A stretch of DNA of 64,000 nt from Natranaerobius thermophilus JW/NM-WN-LF (GTDB lineage Bacteria > Bacillota > Natranaerobiia > Natranaerobiales > Natranaerobiaceae). Location: positions 1,942,001 to 2,006,000 of the forward strand of contig NC_010718.1 of NCBI RefSeq assembly GCF_000020005.1, in the 5' to 3' direction. This document shows positions 27,455 through 37,721 of the stretch, piece after piece. Made by a program: the position numbers and the translations under genes. Position 1 is the stretch's first letter. Every line of letters starts with the position of its first letter. The notes beneath the pieces are model-generated. The model was not told where the DNA came from, did not search any database, and worked only from the letters and a program-made list of their open reading frames with translations.

Positions 27455-28243
27455 TTATATTACATTTCTGCTTTTAAGTTTTACTAATAAAGTCTTGGCC
27501 TGTTCTCTAGGTGAACCTTCTATCATTTCTCCTTCTTTTTTCTTATCGGGTGTGAAGGTTCTCTTTACTTGAGTTGGAGATCCGTCTAAACCTAGTTCTG
27601 ACTTTTCAATTTGCAGTTCATCATTTGACCAAACCTTTATCTTTTTCTCTCTATAGGCGTCAAAGATCTTGTCAATGTATGGATATCGCGGCTTGTTTAG
27701 TTCTTCAATTGCTGTAAACAGGGCTGGTTTTTCAACTTCAATGGTTTCATAACCATCTTCTAGGCTTCTTTTTACCGTTACTTTGTCGTCTTTGATATCA
27801 AATTCTTTTACATAAGTTACCTGAGGGAGACCTAATCTTTCTGCTATCTGAGGACCTACTTGAGCCGTGTCACCATCTATGGCCTGTCTTCCACAAAATA
27901 CTAGATCGTAGTCACCAATGTTCTCGATGGCTTTTGCCAATGTGTTTGAAGTAGCCCAAGTATCTGCTCCGGCAAAGGCTTTATCACATAATAATACCCC
28001 TTCGTCTGCTCCCATAGAAATTGCCTCTATTAGGACTTCTTCTGCTTGGGGTGGTCCCATTGTTAGGACTGTCACTTTTGTATCCGTATTTTCATCCTTG
28101 ATTCTAAGAGCTTCCTCTAAAGCACTTTGATCATCGGGATTTAATATACTCGGTACACCTTCCCTAATCAAGGTTCCTTTTTCAGGGTCTATCTTCACTT
28201 CGTTTGTGTCCGGCACTTGTTTTACACAAACTATTATATTCAA
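27455..28243 (-). CDS. etfB: Electron transfer flavoprotein beta subunit
   Basis: 262 residues. Starts [19 protein letters not shown] and carries [27 protein letters not shown] and the family signature region [16 protein letters not shown]. It partners EtfA to oxidise NADH or pass electrons to the acyl-CoA dehydrogenase encoded immediately upstream. Start ATG 28243 after AAAGGAGGA. The gap to bcd is 64 bp without a terminator. Confidence 0.95.
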   Translation of the reverse strand: MNIIVCVKQVPDTNEVKIDPEKGTLIREGVPSILNPDDQSALEEALRIKDENTDTKVTVLTMGPPQAEEVLIEAISMGADEGVLLCDKAFAGADTWATSNTLAKAIENIGDYDLVFCGRQAIDGDTAQVGPQIAERLGLPQVTYVKEFDIKDDKVTVKRSLEDGYETIEVEKPALFTAIEELNKPRYPYIDKIFDAYREKKIKVWSNDELQIEKSELGLDGSPTQVKRTFTPDKKKEGEMIEGSPREQAKTLLVKLKSRNVI

Positions 28244-28307
28244 TTTAATTCCTCCTTTGACAACTTATTATAGACTAGAAAACTAGTAGTGAGCTTGTTT
28301 ACTTTTG

Positions 28308-29447
28308 CTATTTTAACAGATCTCCTGAAATTACCATTCTTTGAACTTCTGATGTTCCTTCATAGATCTCTGTGATTTTTGCATCTCTTAACATTCGTTC
28401 TACTGGATAGTCCTTGGTGTATCCGTAACCACCATGTAGTTGAATGGCTTTATTTGCTACATGCATAGCTACCTCTGAAGCATATAGCTTGGCCATAGCT
28501 GCTTCTTTAGTGTAGGGTTTACCTTGCGCTTTTGCCATAGCTGCTCTATATACCAATAGTCTTGCTGCTTCTACTTGAGTGGACATGTCTGCCATTTCAA
28601 ATTGAAGTCCTTGAAATTTAGCTATTGGCCTGTTAAATTGTTCTCTTTCTTTGGTGTAGTTTACTGTCTCATCTAAAGCGCCTTGTGCTATCCCCAGGGC
28701 TTGTGCAGCTACTCCTATCCTACCGCCATCTAAAGTTTTCATAGCTATCTTGAAACCTTGGCCTTCTTTGCCTAATAGATTTTCTTTCGGTACCTTCATA
28801 TTTTCAAAGATTAGTTCAGTTGTAGCTGAACCTTTGATGCCCATTTTCTTTTCACGTTTACCTACTGAAAAGCCAGGAGTATCTCTATCTACTATAAAGG
28901 CTGAGATTCCTTTTACACCTTTATCGGGTTCTGTCATTGCAAAGACGATATAAGTATCTGCTTCATCACCATTTGTAATAAAGATTTTTGTGCCATTTAT
29001 TAGATAATGATCGTCTTTTAGTTCTGCTCTTGTCTCTTGGGAACCAGCATCACTACCTGCATTAGGCTCTGTGAGGCCAAAAGCTCCAATTTTTTCACCT
29101 GATGCTAATGGTTTTAGATATTTCTGCTTTTGCTCTTCAGTTCCATACTTTAAAATGGGCCAGCATGCTAATGACGTATGAGCAGAACAAATGATACCAG
29201 TAGTTGCACAAGCTCTTGAGAGCTCTTCTACTGTTATGGCATAGGCTAACTCATCACCACCTGCACCACCGTACTCTTTCGGAACATTTACTCCCATCAT
29301 TTTATATCTTTGCATCTGATCTACATTTTCTGTCGGAAATCTCTCGGTTTCATCTATCTCTGCTGCAATTGGCTCTACTTCGTTTTGAGCAAACTCGCGT
29401 ATTGTTTTTTGAACCATTTTGTGTTCATTCGATAATTCAAAATTCAA
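28308..29447 (-). CDS. bcd: Short-chain (butyryl/crotonyl-CoA) acyl-CoA dehydrogenase
   Basis: 379 residues, the usual length. FAD and substrate motifs are GAFGLTEPNAGSDAGS and FITNGDEADTYIVFAMT, and the catalytic base Glu is in TEIYEGTSEVQRM near the C-terminus, the position used by short-chain enzymes. It reduces crotonyl-CoA to butyryl-CoA with EtfAB. In the lysine pathway crotonyl-CoA comes from Kal, encoded upstream. The start is TTG 29447 after GGAGGGAG. No ATG alternative is as well placed. Confidence 0.94.
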   Translation of the reverse strand: MNFELSNEHKMVQKTIREFAQNEVEPIAAEIDETERFPTENVDQMQRYKMMGVNVPKEYGGAGGDELAYAITVEELSRACATTGIICSAHTSLACWPILKYGTEEQKQKYLKPLASGEKIGAFGLTEPNAGSDAGSQETRAELKDDHYLINGTKIFITNGDEADTYIVFAMTEPDKGVKGISAFIVDRDTPGFSVGKREKKMGIKGSATTELIFENMKVPKENLLGKEGQGFKIAMKTLDGGRIGVAAQALGIAQGALDETVNYTKEREQFNRPIAKFQGLQFEMADMSTQVEAARLLVYRAAMAKAQGKPYTKEAAMAKLYASEVAMHVANKAIQLHGGYGYTKDYPVERMLRDAKITEIYEGTSEVQRMVISGDLLK

Positions 29448-29502
29448 GGTTAACTCCCTCCTTAATATTCTACGTTAATATTTTGTTATATAGCATTGAA
29501 CT

Positions 29503-29554
29503 ATCACAGTTACCCCACTGCTCAGCCGTTTGAATTCAGGGGGGTAACTGTGAT
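29503..29554. repeat. Perfect 14-bp inverted repeat between kal and bcd
   Basis: ATCACAGTTACCCC (29503-29516) and GGGGTAACTGTGAT (29541-29554) are exact complements around a 24-nt loop. There is no U-tract on the minus strand, so it is not a typical terminator. It could be an operator or an mRNA-processing/stability hairpin inside the operon. Confidence 0.85.
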
Positions 29555-29602
29555 GAATTAAGATAATTATGGAACTTTGTTACTAATTCTTGTCAGTTTA
29601 GA

Positions 29603-30007
29603 TTACTCTTGTTTACCCCTCTGCATATCTTTAGGTACAACACAAGTGCCTTTTGCCTTACATACAAGAACAGGTTCTTCTAAAACATTGCAAGCACTTG
29701 TTTGTTCTTCAATTCCTGCATTTTCAATAACTTTGTAGGCTTCAAATTTCATCTCTCTAGAGCTGTTACCTACCCGAGTGATTTCACCCCTTGCTTCAAT
29801 AAAATCACCTGATTTAACTGGAGCAAGAAATTCCACTTCCTGATAAGCTCTAAATAGCCCTTCGTCTCCGTCATTCCTTATCAAAAGTTCTGTAGCAACA
29901 TCTCCAAACAAATCTAACATTTTAGAACCGTTTACAATTCCACCAGCATAGTGAACATCCTTCTCGTTCATTCTAAGTCTAATAGTTGCTTCGACTGGCT
30001 TTTCCAT
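29603..30007 (-). CDS. kal: 3-aminobutyryl-CoA ammonia-lyase
   Basis: 134 residues with a hotdog-fold pattern: [35 protein letters not shown], then [20 protein letters not shown]. Length and motifs fit Kal of lysine fermenters, which removes ammonia from L-3-aminobutyryl-CoA to give crotonyl-CoA. The context (kdd upstream, bcd downstream) supports this over a generic thioesterase. The ATG at 30007 is 8 nt after AGGAGGG. The TTG two codons earlier is too close to that site. Only one kal is present, although kce and kdd are doubled. Confidence 0.9.
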   Translation of the reverse strand: MEKPVEATIRLRMNEKDVHYAGGIVNGSKMLDLFGDVATELLIRNDGDEGLFRAYQEVEFLAPVKSGDFIEARGEITRVGNSSREMKFEAYKVIENAGIEEQTSACNVLEEPVLVCKAKGTCVVPKDMQRGKQE

Positions 30008-30077
30008 TTTCAAATCCCTCCTATTATAGTTTCGTTTACGAAAATTATATCTTAGTTGGATTAAGGTGTATATATCA

Positions 30078-31112
30078 TTAAACGTATTGCCTATTGAATA
30101 TTTCTCTTATCGTCTTGTTCTCTCTTAAAATTTCTAGTGTTATATCAGCATGATTTTTGGTGTAGCCATTTCCTACAATCATATTAACATCTTTTCCTAC
30201 TCCCTCAGCACCTAAGGCAGCCTTGGTAAAGCTTGTTGCCATACTAAAGAAGTAAACAATTCCTCCATCTTTAGTTGGTAGGATAGAGCCCATTTCAGTA
30301 TCTGGAACATTAACATTATTGATTGTAACGTCACATAATTCACCATCAGTCGATTCTTCAACCATTTCAAAAATATTCATAGGTTCATTAGCACTTCCTT
30401 GTAGTACTACATCAGCTAATCCTGTTTCTTTAATACGTTCACAGCCAGCGTCACTTCTGCTAATACCTATAACTTTTCCACTCACACCTGCTCGCTTTTT
30501 GGCTTCATGCAGACACAACAGACCTGACTTACCACCAGCACCAATAATAAACACAGTATCTCCAGGTTTAACTAGTTTTGCAGTTTGTGCAGCCGCACCG
30601 GCCACATCTAAAGCTGCCAAGGCTAATGTATCTTCCATATCTTCAGGTAATTTTGAGTACAAGGCAGATTCAAATAAAATCGCCTTTCCTGAAATTTTCA
30701 CCTGATCAGTATCTGTGTTAACCTCTTTAATTTCATCAATTTGTAAAGGAGTTAATGATAATGAAGACAATGTAGCTATTTTATCTCCTGGCTGTAAATC
30801 TCTGTCTGTTAATTTTTCTCCTACTTGTTCTACTGTGCCAATTAACATCCCACCTGAACCTGTTTCAGGATTATGATGCTTGCCACGCTCTGCCACTATT
30901 TCCTTCATCCTAGCCTTGATTTTTTCAACATCTCCTCCAGCTTGTTCTTTTATTTGAGTCATACTAGCTGCATCAATATTTAATGTATCAACATCAATTA
31001 GAACCTCATTATCGTATATCTCCATAGTATTATCGATCTTCCAAGCCGGTTGTGGTAAAGCACCCTCTGGCTCAATCACTCTGTGAGTTCCAAATTTGTT
31101 TCCTTTTGTCAT
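30078..31112 (-). CDS. kdd: L-erythro-3,5-diaminohexanoate dehydrogenase, copy 1
   Basis: 344 residues of a zinc-less MDR-like dehydrogenase. The Rossmann motif is [20 protein letters not shown], and conserved blocks are [20 protein letters not shown] and [16 protein letters not shown]. It oxidises 3,5-diaminohexanoate to 3-keto-5-aminohexanoate with NAD+. Copy 2 at 53382-54416 is of equal length and roughly 90% identical by eye, while third codon positions differ widely. Start ATG 31112, 9 nt after GAGGAGG. The ATG at 31130 overlaps that site. Follows kce1 by 25 bp. Confidence 0.95.
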   Translation of the reverse strand: MTKGNKFGTHRVIEPEGALPQPAWKIDNTMEIYDNEVLIDVDTLNIDAASMTQIKEQAGGDVEKIKARMKEIVAERGKHHNPETGSGGMLIGTVEQVGEKLTDRDLQPGDKIATLSSLSLTPLQIDEIKEVNTDTDQVKISGKAILFESALYSKLPEDMEDTLALAALDVAGAAAQTAKLVKPGDTVFIIGAGGKSGLLCLHEAKKRAGVSGKVIGISRSDAGCERIKETGLADVVLQGSANEPMNIFEMVEESTDGELCDVTINNVNVPDTEMGSILPTKDGGIVYFFSMATSFTKAALGAEGVGKDVNMIVGNGYTKNHADITLEILRENKTIREIFNRQYV

Positions 31113-31137
31113 TAAAATCAGCCTCCTCATTTATGTT

Positions 31138-31953
31138 TTATTTAATCTTTAGAATCTCTCTAGCCTCATCTGGAGTAGCCACTTCTCTTCCAAGTTCTTC
31201 AGCAAGTCGAGCTATTCTTTCCACCAGCTGGGCATTACTTTCTGCCAGTACTCCTTTTTTATAGTAAATATTATCTTCAAACCCTACTCTTACGTGACCA
31301 CCCATCAAAATAGCATGAGTAGCTAATGGCAGTTCATGCCTTCCTACACCAGCCACTGTCCAAGTTGAACCTTCAGGTAAAAGATCTACCATAAACATTA
31401 AATTCTTTAAAGAAGCTTTCATCGCTCCAGGTACCCCTAAGACCATGTCAAAGTGCAAGTGGTTAGGTAACAAATTTTCCTTATCTAACTGAAGTGCATT
31501 GTAAACATGTCCAGGTTCAAAACATTCTAACTCTGGTAATATATTTAGCCTTTTCATCTCCTTACCAAATTCTCTCATCATGGGCAAATCATTTACAAAT
31601 ATCGCGTCACCGAAATTTGTTGTACCACAATCTAAAGTGGCCATTTCAGGTTTTAATTCTATCGGCTGAGCCCTTTCTTCAAAGCTCATCCCAGCTGCTC
31701 CACCTGTTGATGGCTGGATAATTGCTGAAACACCACGTTCCTTCATTGCGTCAATGGCCTTTTTAAATACTTCGCCATCTTGTGTAGGATTGCCTTCTTC
31801 ATCTCTAACATGCAGGTGGATAATTGAAGCCCCTGCTTTTTCAGCTTTAACTGCATCTTCCGCTAGTTCCTCTGCTGTAATTGGGAGATTAGGGTTGTCT
31901 TCTTTTGTTACTTCAGCTCCACAAATTGCAGCAGTAATAATCAATTTTTCCAT
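31138..31953 (-). CDS. kce: 3-keto-5-aminohexanoate cleavage enzyme, copy 1
   Basis: 271 residues of the BKACE (DUF849) family: a TIM barrel with zinc ligands in IIHLHVRDEEGNPT and the GGHVRVGFEDNIYY block near the end, and a PELECFEPGHVYNAL segment. It condenses 3-keto-5-aminohexanoate with acetyl-CoA to give acetoacetate and L-3-aminobutyryl-CoA. The genome context (kdd, kal) fixes the substrate better than the family does. Start ATG 31953 after AAGGTGGTG. Copy 2 is at 54463-55278. Confidence 0.95.
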   Translation of the reverse strand: MEKLIITAAICGAEVTKEDNPNLPITAEELAEDAVKAEKAGASIIHLHVRDEEGNPTQDGEVFKKAIDAMKERGVSAIIQPSTGGAAGMSFEERAQPIELKPEMATLDCGTTNFGDAIFVNDLPMMREFGKEMKRLNILPELECFEPGHVYNALQLDKENLLPNHLHFDMVLGVPGAMKASLKNLMFMVDLLPEGSTWTVAGVGRHELPLATHAILMGGHVRVGFEDNIYYKKGVLAESNAQLVERIARLAEELGREVATPDEAREILKIK

Positions 31954-32057
31954 CTTAACACCACCTTTTCTATTAATATTATTGAAAATATTTAGTCTAT
32001 CGGGCATACTTAACTACTTTTATATATACCCTAGTATATTGCTGTCAGAACATTATC

Positions 32058-33486
32058 TTAATTAACTGCTTCTTCACTCTCTTCATTACCACCGTTCCAC
32101 TCGCTCATAGTTATGCCTGTTAAACCGTAAATAACTGAAAGTAATAGAGCGATCAAGTTAAAGAATGCATATGGCAGATAAGCAAATGGATTAACGCCTA
32201 AAGCCCCATACATATAAGCACCGCAAGTATTCCATGGGACTAGTGGTGATGTGATTGTTCCGGAGGTTTCAACAATTCTTGATAAGTTCTTAGGATGTGA
32301 GTTCATTTCTTTAATAAGCATTTTTATACATTCGAGCATTTAGTACTATCGCTAAATACTGATCAGCAGTAACGATGTTGAAAAATACAGCTGTTATATG
32401 AGTTACAAGAGATAATGATCCGATTGTTTTGGTAAGTTTTAAAATGTTCTCAACAAATACTTCTAAAAATCTAGCCCTTTCTAAAATTCCTCCTAAACTT
32501 AGTGCTACCAAAATTAGTGAAATGGTCCACATCATTCCGTCAAGTCCACCTATTGTTAATAGATCATCCACCACTTCTACACCAGAATCCATCACAAATC
32601 CATAGTGCATAGATCCAATCACTTCTGCTGGAGCTGCTCCTTGGAAAATTATTGCAAATAGTGCACCAACGATGCTCCCTAAAAGCAAACCAGGTATCGG
32701 AGGTATCTTAAAACCAATTAGAATTAAAACAAATACAACTGGAATTAACATCATAGGACCGATTTGAAACTCTCCAGATAAAGCATCAATTATAACATTG
32801 ATATGTCCTTCATCTAAACTTTCTCCCGCAAATTGTAGACCAATTATAGCATAAATGATTAATGTGATTATGTAAGCAGGAATAGTTACATATAACATAT
32901 GCCTTATATGATCGAAGAGGTCTACATCCCCTGTTGTACCTGCTGCTAAATTAGTAGAATCGGACAATGGAGACATTTTATCGCCAACATAAGCTCCTGA
33001 GATTATAGCACCGGCAGTTATAGGGGCAGGAACTCCTAATCCTTCTCCAACTCCTAAAAGAGCAATACCAATGGTTGCGGCTGTTGTCCAAGAACTACCA
33101 GCAAATACGGACACAATGGTACATACTATTGCCGTGGCAACTAAGAATATTTGGGGTGATAGAATTTGCAATCCATAATAAATCATAGAAGGTACTACCC
33201 CGGCTTCAACCCAACTTCCAATCAAAGTACCTACAATCATTAATATCACTATAGCCTGCATAGCTATCATAATCCCTTTAAAAATACCGTCTTCAATTGT
33301 ATCCCACTTATAACCTATTTTCATAGCAACTAGTGCTGCCACTGCTCCACCAATTAATAATGGGATATGTGGATCAACTTCTAATACAACAATTCCATAA
33401 CCTAAAGCTATAATTAGAAAAACTATCGGTATTAATGCCTGACCTAAGGTAGGCTTCATGTTATTTTTATCACATATCTCTTCCAT
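32058..33486 (-). pseudogene. nhaC: NhaC-family Na+/H+ antiporter interrupted by a frameshift
   Basis: The 5' frame (33486 to 32311, 391 codons) encodes about ten membrane segments with GTLIGSWVEAGVVPSMIYYG and AGAYVGDKMSPLSDSTNLAAG-like NhaC motifs, ending ...LNARMYKNAY then TAA. The missing C-terminus follows in another frame (to 32058): KEMNSHPKNLSRIVETSGT, then SPLVPWNTCGAYMYG. Removing one T from TATTAAAG at about 32311-32316 joins them into a full-length antiporter. Start ATG 33486 follows GGAGGTG. NhaC-type genes are typical partners of amino-acid fermentation clusters. It could be a pseudogene, a sequencing error or a +1 frameshift at the stop codon. The rest is well preserved, so the lesion is recent or tolerated. 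Confidence 0.85.
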
Positions 33487-33821
33487 TTTAAAGGCACCTC
33501 CAAAAAATTTTTTAGTTTCATAATACTTCTTTATAATAACTTCTATTTATTTTTTATGTACGTTTAAATGTCCACCTGCTAACTCATATAACACCCCCTA
33601 TTTGAGTCAAAAATTTCTTGATAATTAATGGTTAAAAAAATCACTTTGAATATAATGAATTTAATATTATCTTAGATCAATATGATCTAAGATTGCATCA
33701 AAATCTTTCCCATCCATATAACAGTTGTACTTTGAAACCCAGAGAAATTGATATTATCAGTACTTTTTTATTTAAAAAGAACATCTTGTTAAAGTCAGAA
33801 CTTTTGTATCTAGTTTAATAA
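33487..33821 (-). promoter_or_regulatory. Long 5' leader of the nhaC operon
   Basis: About 325 nt lie between the expected sigma-54 start site (near 33811) and the nhaC ATG. It contains the 9-bp inverted repeat CTTAGATCA-ATA-TGATCTAAG (33671-33691), an adjoining GCATCAAAA motif (33695-33703), and a strong GGGGGTG site followed by a two-codon frame (ATG AGT TAG, 33587-33579). No gene is seen. A regulatory leader is possible. Confidence 0.45.
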
Positions 33822-33840
33822 CATGCAAATAACATGCCAA
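33822..33840 (-). promoter_or_regulatory. Sigma-54 promoter of the nhaC-kce1-kdd1-kal-bcd-etf operon
   Basis: Minus strand TTGGCATGTTATTTGCATG. The -24 GG and the -12 GC are separated by exactly 10 nt, as the sigma-54 consensus requires. The element is near-identical to those ahead of kamA, kamB and atoD. Confidence 0.88.
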
Positions 33841-33970
33841 ATTTTATAGCTCATCTTTTAAAAAGTTCTTTAGGAAACCTTTTGCCAGACTTTTTAAAAA
33901 GTTTGAGAAAAATAATTAAAGACAACTTACAAAAGAGTCACGCAAATACCAACTATATATTTCAGAAAAA

Positions 33971-34074
33971 TGATGCACAAATGAATCAACGGACGACAAG
34001 AAATGACATCAAACAAACCGCTGTTATAGGATTCGACATTCTGATGCAATATCGGATCGGCTTATGCGGTTTGT
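33971..34074. promoter_or_regulatory. Putative enhancer (UAS) region between kamA and nhaC
   Basis: TGATGCA at 33971-33977 and 34042-34048, an intervening ACATCAAA near 34007, and a 9-bp inverted repeat ACAAACCGC (34013-34021) / GCGGTTTGT (34066-34074). It lies 130-240 bp upstream of the kamA sigma-54 promoter and on the other side 130-250 bp upstream of the nhaC one, a normal distance for activator sites. Confidence 0.5.
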
Positions 34075-34206
34075 GTTTCTTTTCACAAATTAAGCTGATG
34101 AACATCATAAACCGAAACCTTTGATAAAATCACTGAAATCAATATTACAACAAAATATTTAATAATTAATTTTTACTCTTTTAAATTTCAGTACTATGTT
34201 TGTCTA

Positions 34207-34224
34207 TTGGCATGAAAATTGCAT
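34207..34224 (+). promoter_or_regulatory. Sigma-54 promoter of kamA
   Basis: TTGGCATGAAAATTGCAT with GG at 34209-34210 and GC at 34221-34222, spaced 10 nt. The transcript should start near 34236, about 40 nt before the kamA ATG. Confidence 0.9.
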
Positions 34225-34278
34225 ATGTTTAAATTATGAACAATAAGTATAGTCACATAAATTGAAAGGAGAGATAAC

Positions 34279-35541
34279 ATGTCTAAAACCAATCTAGAAT
34301 CAATTCCAAAGTATAGTAATATTTCTGATTCAGAGTGGCAAAGCTGGGAATGGCAATTAAATAATCGAATAACAGATGTAGAGAGCTTAAAAGAAATCAT
34401 CAATCTAACTGAGGAGGAAGAGGAAGGTATCAAGCAAACCTTAAAAACAATTAGGATGGCTATCACCCCTTACTATGCATCATTAATGGATAAAGATGAC
34501 CCAAGCTGTCCCATCAGAAGACACGCAGTACCTAGTTCTCTTGAACTTAATTTTTCTGAGTTTGATTTAGAAGATCCGTTAAGTGAGGATTCCGATTCTC
34601 CAGTTGAAGGTATTACTCACCGTTACCCAGATCGTGTTCTATTTTTGGTAACAGATCAGTGCTCAATGTACTGTAGGCACTGTACTAGAAGAAGATTAGC
34701 CGGTTCTACTGATAAAGCTGCCCCTATCGAAGTTATTGATAAAGCCATCGATTATATTAAAAATACTCCTCAAGTAAGGGATGTATTAATTTCAGGTGGA
34801 GATGGATTATTAATTTCAGATGAAAGATTAGAATATATCTTGAATGAACTTTATAAAATTGAACACGTTGAAATCGTTAGAATTGGTACTCGTGCACCTG
34901 TGGTATTACCCCAGAGAATTACAGATAATTTAATAAGTATATTGAAAAAATATCATCCTATTTGGTTAAATACTCACTTCAATCATCCAAAAGAAATAAC
35001 ATCGGAAGCTAAGGAAGCCTTGGCTAAACTTGCAGATGCTGGAATTCCCCTTGGAAACCAATCTGTATTGTTAAGAGGAATTAATGATTGTCCTGTTACA
35101 ATGAAAGAACTTGTTCACGAACTTGTTAAAAACAGAGTGAGACCTTATTATATTTATCAATGTGACCTATCCCAGGGAATAGAGCACTTTAGAACCTCTG
35201 TTTCCGCTGGTCTAGAAATTATAGAATCATTAAGAGGTCATACTAGTGGTTATGCAGTACCTACCTTTGTTGTGGATGCTCCAGGAGGTGGAGGAAAAAC
35301 TCCAGTAATGCCGCAGTATTTAATCTCTCAATCACCAGACAGTGTAGTTTTAAGGAATTATGAAGGAGTTATTTCTAAATATTCCGAACCTAAAGATAAA
35401 ACTAAAGGATGTGGCAAGGAAAGCTGTACAGATTGTGAACATATCGGACAAGATTCCACTGGAGTTTCTGCATTAATGAGCGGGAATGAAATTAGTCTAG
35501 AACCCAGTAATTTAAGACGATTAAATCGACGAAATAAATAA
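34279..35541 (+). CDS. kamA: L-lysine 2,3-aminomutase
   Basis: 420 residues. The radical-SAM cluster motif CSMYCRHC gives Cys128, Cys132 and Cys135, followed by TRRRLAG. The SAM and PLP regions include [28 protein letters not shown] and [21 protein letters not shown], where the Lys in GGGGKTP is the PLP-binding residue of the family. The C-terminal [10 protein letters not shown] cysteines fit the zinc site of KamA. It converts L-lysine to L-beta-lysine, the first pathway step. Start ATG 34279 after AAAGGAGAG. Monocistronic, divergent from the nhaC operon, followed by a long hairpin. Confidence 0.97.
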   Translation: MSKTNLESIPKYSNISDSEWQSWEWQLNNRITDVESLKEIINLTEEEEEGIKQTLKTIRMAITPYYASLMDKDDPSCPIRRHAVPSSLELNFSEFDLEDPLSEDSDSPVEGITHRYPDRVLFLVTDQCSMYCRHCTRRRLAGSTDKAAPIEVIDKAIDYIKNTPQVRDVLISGGDGLLISDERLEYILNELYKIEHVEIVRIGTRAPVVLPQRITDNLISILKKYHPIWLNTHFNHPKEITSEAKEALAKLADAGIPLGNQSVLLRGINDCPVTMKELVHELVKNRVRPYYIYQCDLSQGIEHFRTSVSAGLEIIESLRGHTSGYAVPTFVVDAPGGGGKTPVMPQYLISQSPDSVVLRNYEGVISKYSEPKDKTKGCGKESCTDCEHIGQDSTGVSALMSGNEISLEPSNLRRLNRRNK

Positions 35542-35577
35542 TTTTAGTTTATACAGAATGGAACCGATAATTATTTT

Positions 35578-35645
35578 GTAGGGTATCCTTAACTTTTTAA
35601 ACCTTTTACAAGGCTTTATCTTTTGAAGGATACCCTACTTTTTTG
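35578..35645 (+). terminator. Intrinsic terminator of kamA
   Basis: GTAGGGTATCCTT and AAGGATACCCTAC form a perfect 13-bp stem around a long loop, then a T-run (CTTTTTTG). Confidence 0.82.
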
Positions 35646-35682
35646 ATGTAAAAAATTCTTCAGTAAAGATGAGGTGAAACTA

Positions 35683-37659
35683 ATGCAGCATAGTTTAAAA
35701 TTTAAATTTATTGTTTTTATTTTACTTTGTATAGCAATTCCTATATTTATAGTAGGTATATTTTCTGTCATTGTAGGAGCAAGCACCATAGAAGAACAGG
35801 CAAAAGACGCATTATCAAAAGAAAGTGAGATAGTTGCAACAGAAGTCCAAAATTATTTAGAACAAAACAAAAACATTGTAAAAACTGTTAATAATTATTA
35901 TGAAAACAACTGGGAAAACGAGATAAATGAAATTCGAGAAAACTTTGGATTTTTCTTAGATAATAACGAACAATTTATTGATTTTTATGTGGGTGATGAA
36001 GAAGGAAATATGATAATGGTTTCAGATGAAGAGTTAGGTGATGATTATGTACCAAGTGAACGACCTTGGTATCAAGGAGCCATTAATAATGAAGAATTGT
36101 TTGTAACAGAGCCTTATATTGATGTTGATACAGGTGAGCCAGTAATAACATTTTCTTCACAAGTAATGGAAGCTGATAATGAGCAAGTTTTCGCAGCTGA
36201 TCTTGGATTAGGTCATATTTCGGATTATGTCGGTGAAATGAATGTTGAGTATAATGGTACAACATACATTATTAGTTCAGAAGGTGAACTGATAGCACAT
36301 TCTGAAAAAGATCTTGATAGTGCTGCCGAAACAGTAAATAACAGAGGGTTTATTGACTCATTATTGGATGGACAAACTGGTTTTTTCCAAGAAGATAATA
36401 TAGCCGCTCATGGAATTATTTTAGATGATTTAGGCTGGGGAATTGTCATTGAAGCTGATTCAGAGCTGGTTTTTGCTGAGTCAAATACTATTCGTCAGAA
36501 CATGGTGTTAATTCCAATAATTATTTTAATATTGGTCAGTTTTATAGCCTATAAATATATTTCCAAAAATATAACTACTCCAATTACAGAACTTAATAAA
36601 GTCTTTGAAAAAATGTCTAATTATGATCTATCTTTTGATGAGAATGATAAAGCCTCAAAATACTTAACTAGAAAGGACGAAATAGGTCAAATTACAAATG
36701 GCCTGGCTAATATGCAATCTAATGTAGTAGAACTTATAAAAAGTATTCACGAAAAATCGGATGAATTAGCTGCATCATCTCAAGAATTGAGTTCAAACAG
36801 TGAAGAAAATACACAAACAGTTAATGAAGTAGCTAAGGTCATTGAAGACATTTCAAATGGTGCCGCAAACCAAGCGGAAGATGTAGAGCTAGCTAATAAT
36901 CAGATGGAAGAGTTTAATAATTTGATTGAACAAGATCAGCATTACTTAAAAGAAGTAACTGATAAAACAGAAACAGTTGATAAACTAAAGGAAGAAGGTT
37001 TCGAAACAATAGAGACTTTAGCAAATACAGCTAGTGAGAATAGTAATTCCATTAAAGAAGTCCGGGCTATCATTAATGAGACTAGAGAGAGCACACAAAA
37101 AATTGAAAAAGCAAGTGATATGATTAAAGATATTGCAGAACAAACAAACTTACTCGCTCTAAATGCCAATATTGAAGCAGCACGAGCAGGCGAAGCAGGA
37201 AAAGGATTTGCTGTAGTTGCTGACGAAATCCGAAAATTAGCTGAAGAGTCTAATGAATATTCCGAGGAAATATCTATGATTATATCAGAATTAACTACAA
37301 AAACCGAAAATGCTGTAAATGCTATGGAAACAGCAGAAAGACTCATGGATAATCAATCTGAAAGTGTAAATGATACTAAAGATAAATTTACAGGTATAGC
37401 TGAAGCGATCCAGGCCTCTCAAGAACTGATTAATAAACTGAATAAAACAGGAGAACAGATGGAAGAAAAGAAAAAAGAATTTGTAGATAAACTTCAAAAT
37501 TTATCATCAATAGCAGAAGAAAATTCTTCATCTACCCAACAAGCATCAGCCTCTGTTGAAGAACAAACTGCATCTATGGATGATATTGCAAAAGCAAGTG
37601 AGAAACTAGCACAACTAGCTGAAGATATGCAAGAAGATGTTAATAGATTCAAATTTTAA
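35683..37659 (+). CDS. Methyl-accepting chemotaxis protein with extracellular Cache domain
   Basis: 658 residues. Transmembrane helix 1 is at about 8-30, the extracellular dCache domain follows ([20 protein letters not shown], then [13 protein letters not shown]), TM2 is near 275-295, then HAMP and a long coiled-coil signalling domain. The hairpin-tip sequence is [20 protein letters not shown], with [18 protein letters not shown]. dCache receptors often sense amino acids, and the site next to kamA suggests lysine as an attractant. That is inference only. It lies beyond the kamA terminator and no sigma-54 promoter was found for it. Start ATG 35683 after GAGGTGA. A GTG at 35674 overlaps that site. 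Confidence 0.93.
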   Translation: MQHSLKFKFIVFILLCIAIPIFIVGIFSVIVGASTIEEQAKDALSKESEIVATEVQNYLEQNKNIVKTVNNYYENNWENEINEIRENFGFFLDNNEQFIDFYVGDEEGNMIMVSDEELGDDYVPSERPWYQGAINNEELFVTEPYIDVDTGEPVITFSSQVMEADNEQVFAADLGLGHISDYVGEMNVEYNGTTYIISSEGELIAHSEKDLDSAAETVNNRGFIDSLLDGQTGFFQEDNIAAHGIILDDLGWGIVIEADSELVFAESNTIRQNMVLIPIIILILVSFIAYKYISKNITTPITELNKVFEKMSNYDLSFDENDKASKYLTRKDEIGQITNGLANMQSNVVELIKSIHEKSDELAASSQELSSNSEENTQTVNEVAKVIEDISNGAANQAEDVELANNQMEEFNNLIEQDQHYLKEVTDKTETVDKLKEEGFETIETLANTASENSNSIKEVRAIINETRESTQKIEKASDMIKDIAEQTNLLALNANIEAARAGEAGKGFAVVADEIRKLAEESNEYSEEISMIISELTTKTENAVNAMETAERLMDNQSESVNDTKDKFTGIAEAIQASQELINKLNKTGEQMEEKKKEFVDKLQNLSSIAEENSSSTQQASASVEEQTASMDDIAKASEKLAQLAEDMQEDVNRFKF

Positions 37660-37721
37660 TTGTTTCAACGCTTGTACTACTAATTTTAAAGGTATAAACA
37701 ACTACTTTCATATCGAGTAAA

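Noticed and set aside
33579-33599. Two-codon frame ATG AGT TAG after a strong GGGGGTG site in the nhaC leader
   Set aside because: Minimal frames can stall ribosomes, but one instance this short is not distinguishable from chance. Mentioned only inside the leader entry.
33834-34124. 96-codon plus-strand frame between nhaC and kamA
   Set aside because: No ribosome site, unlikely composition, and it runs over the nhaC sigma-54 promoter and the inferred activator sites. Treated as a chance frame in a control region.
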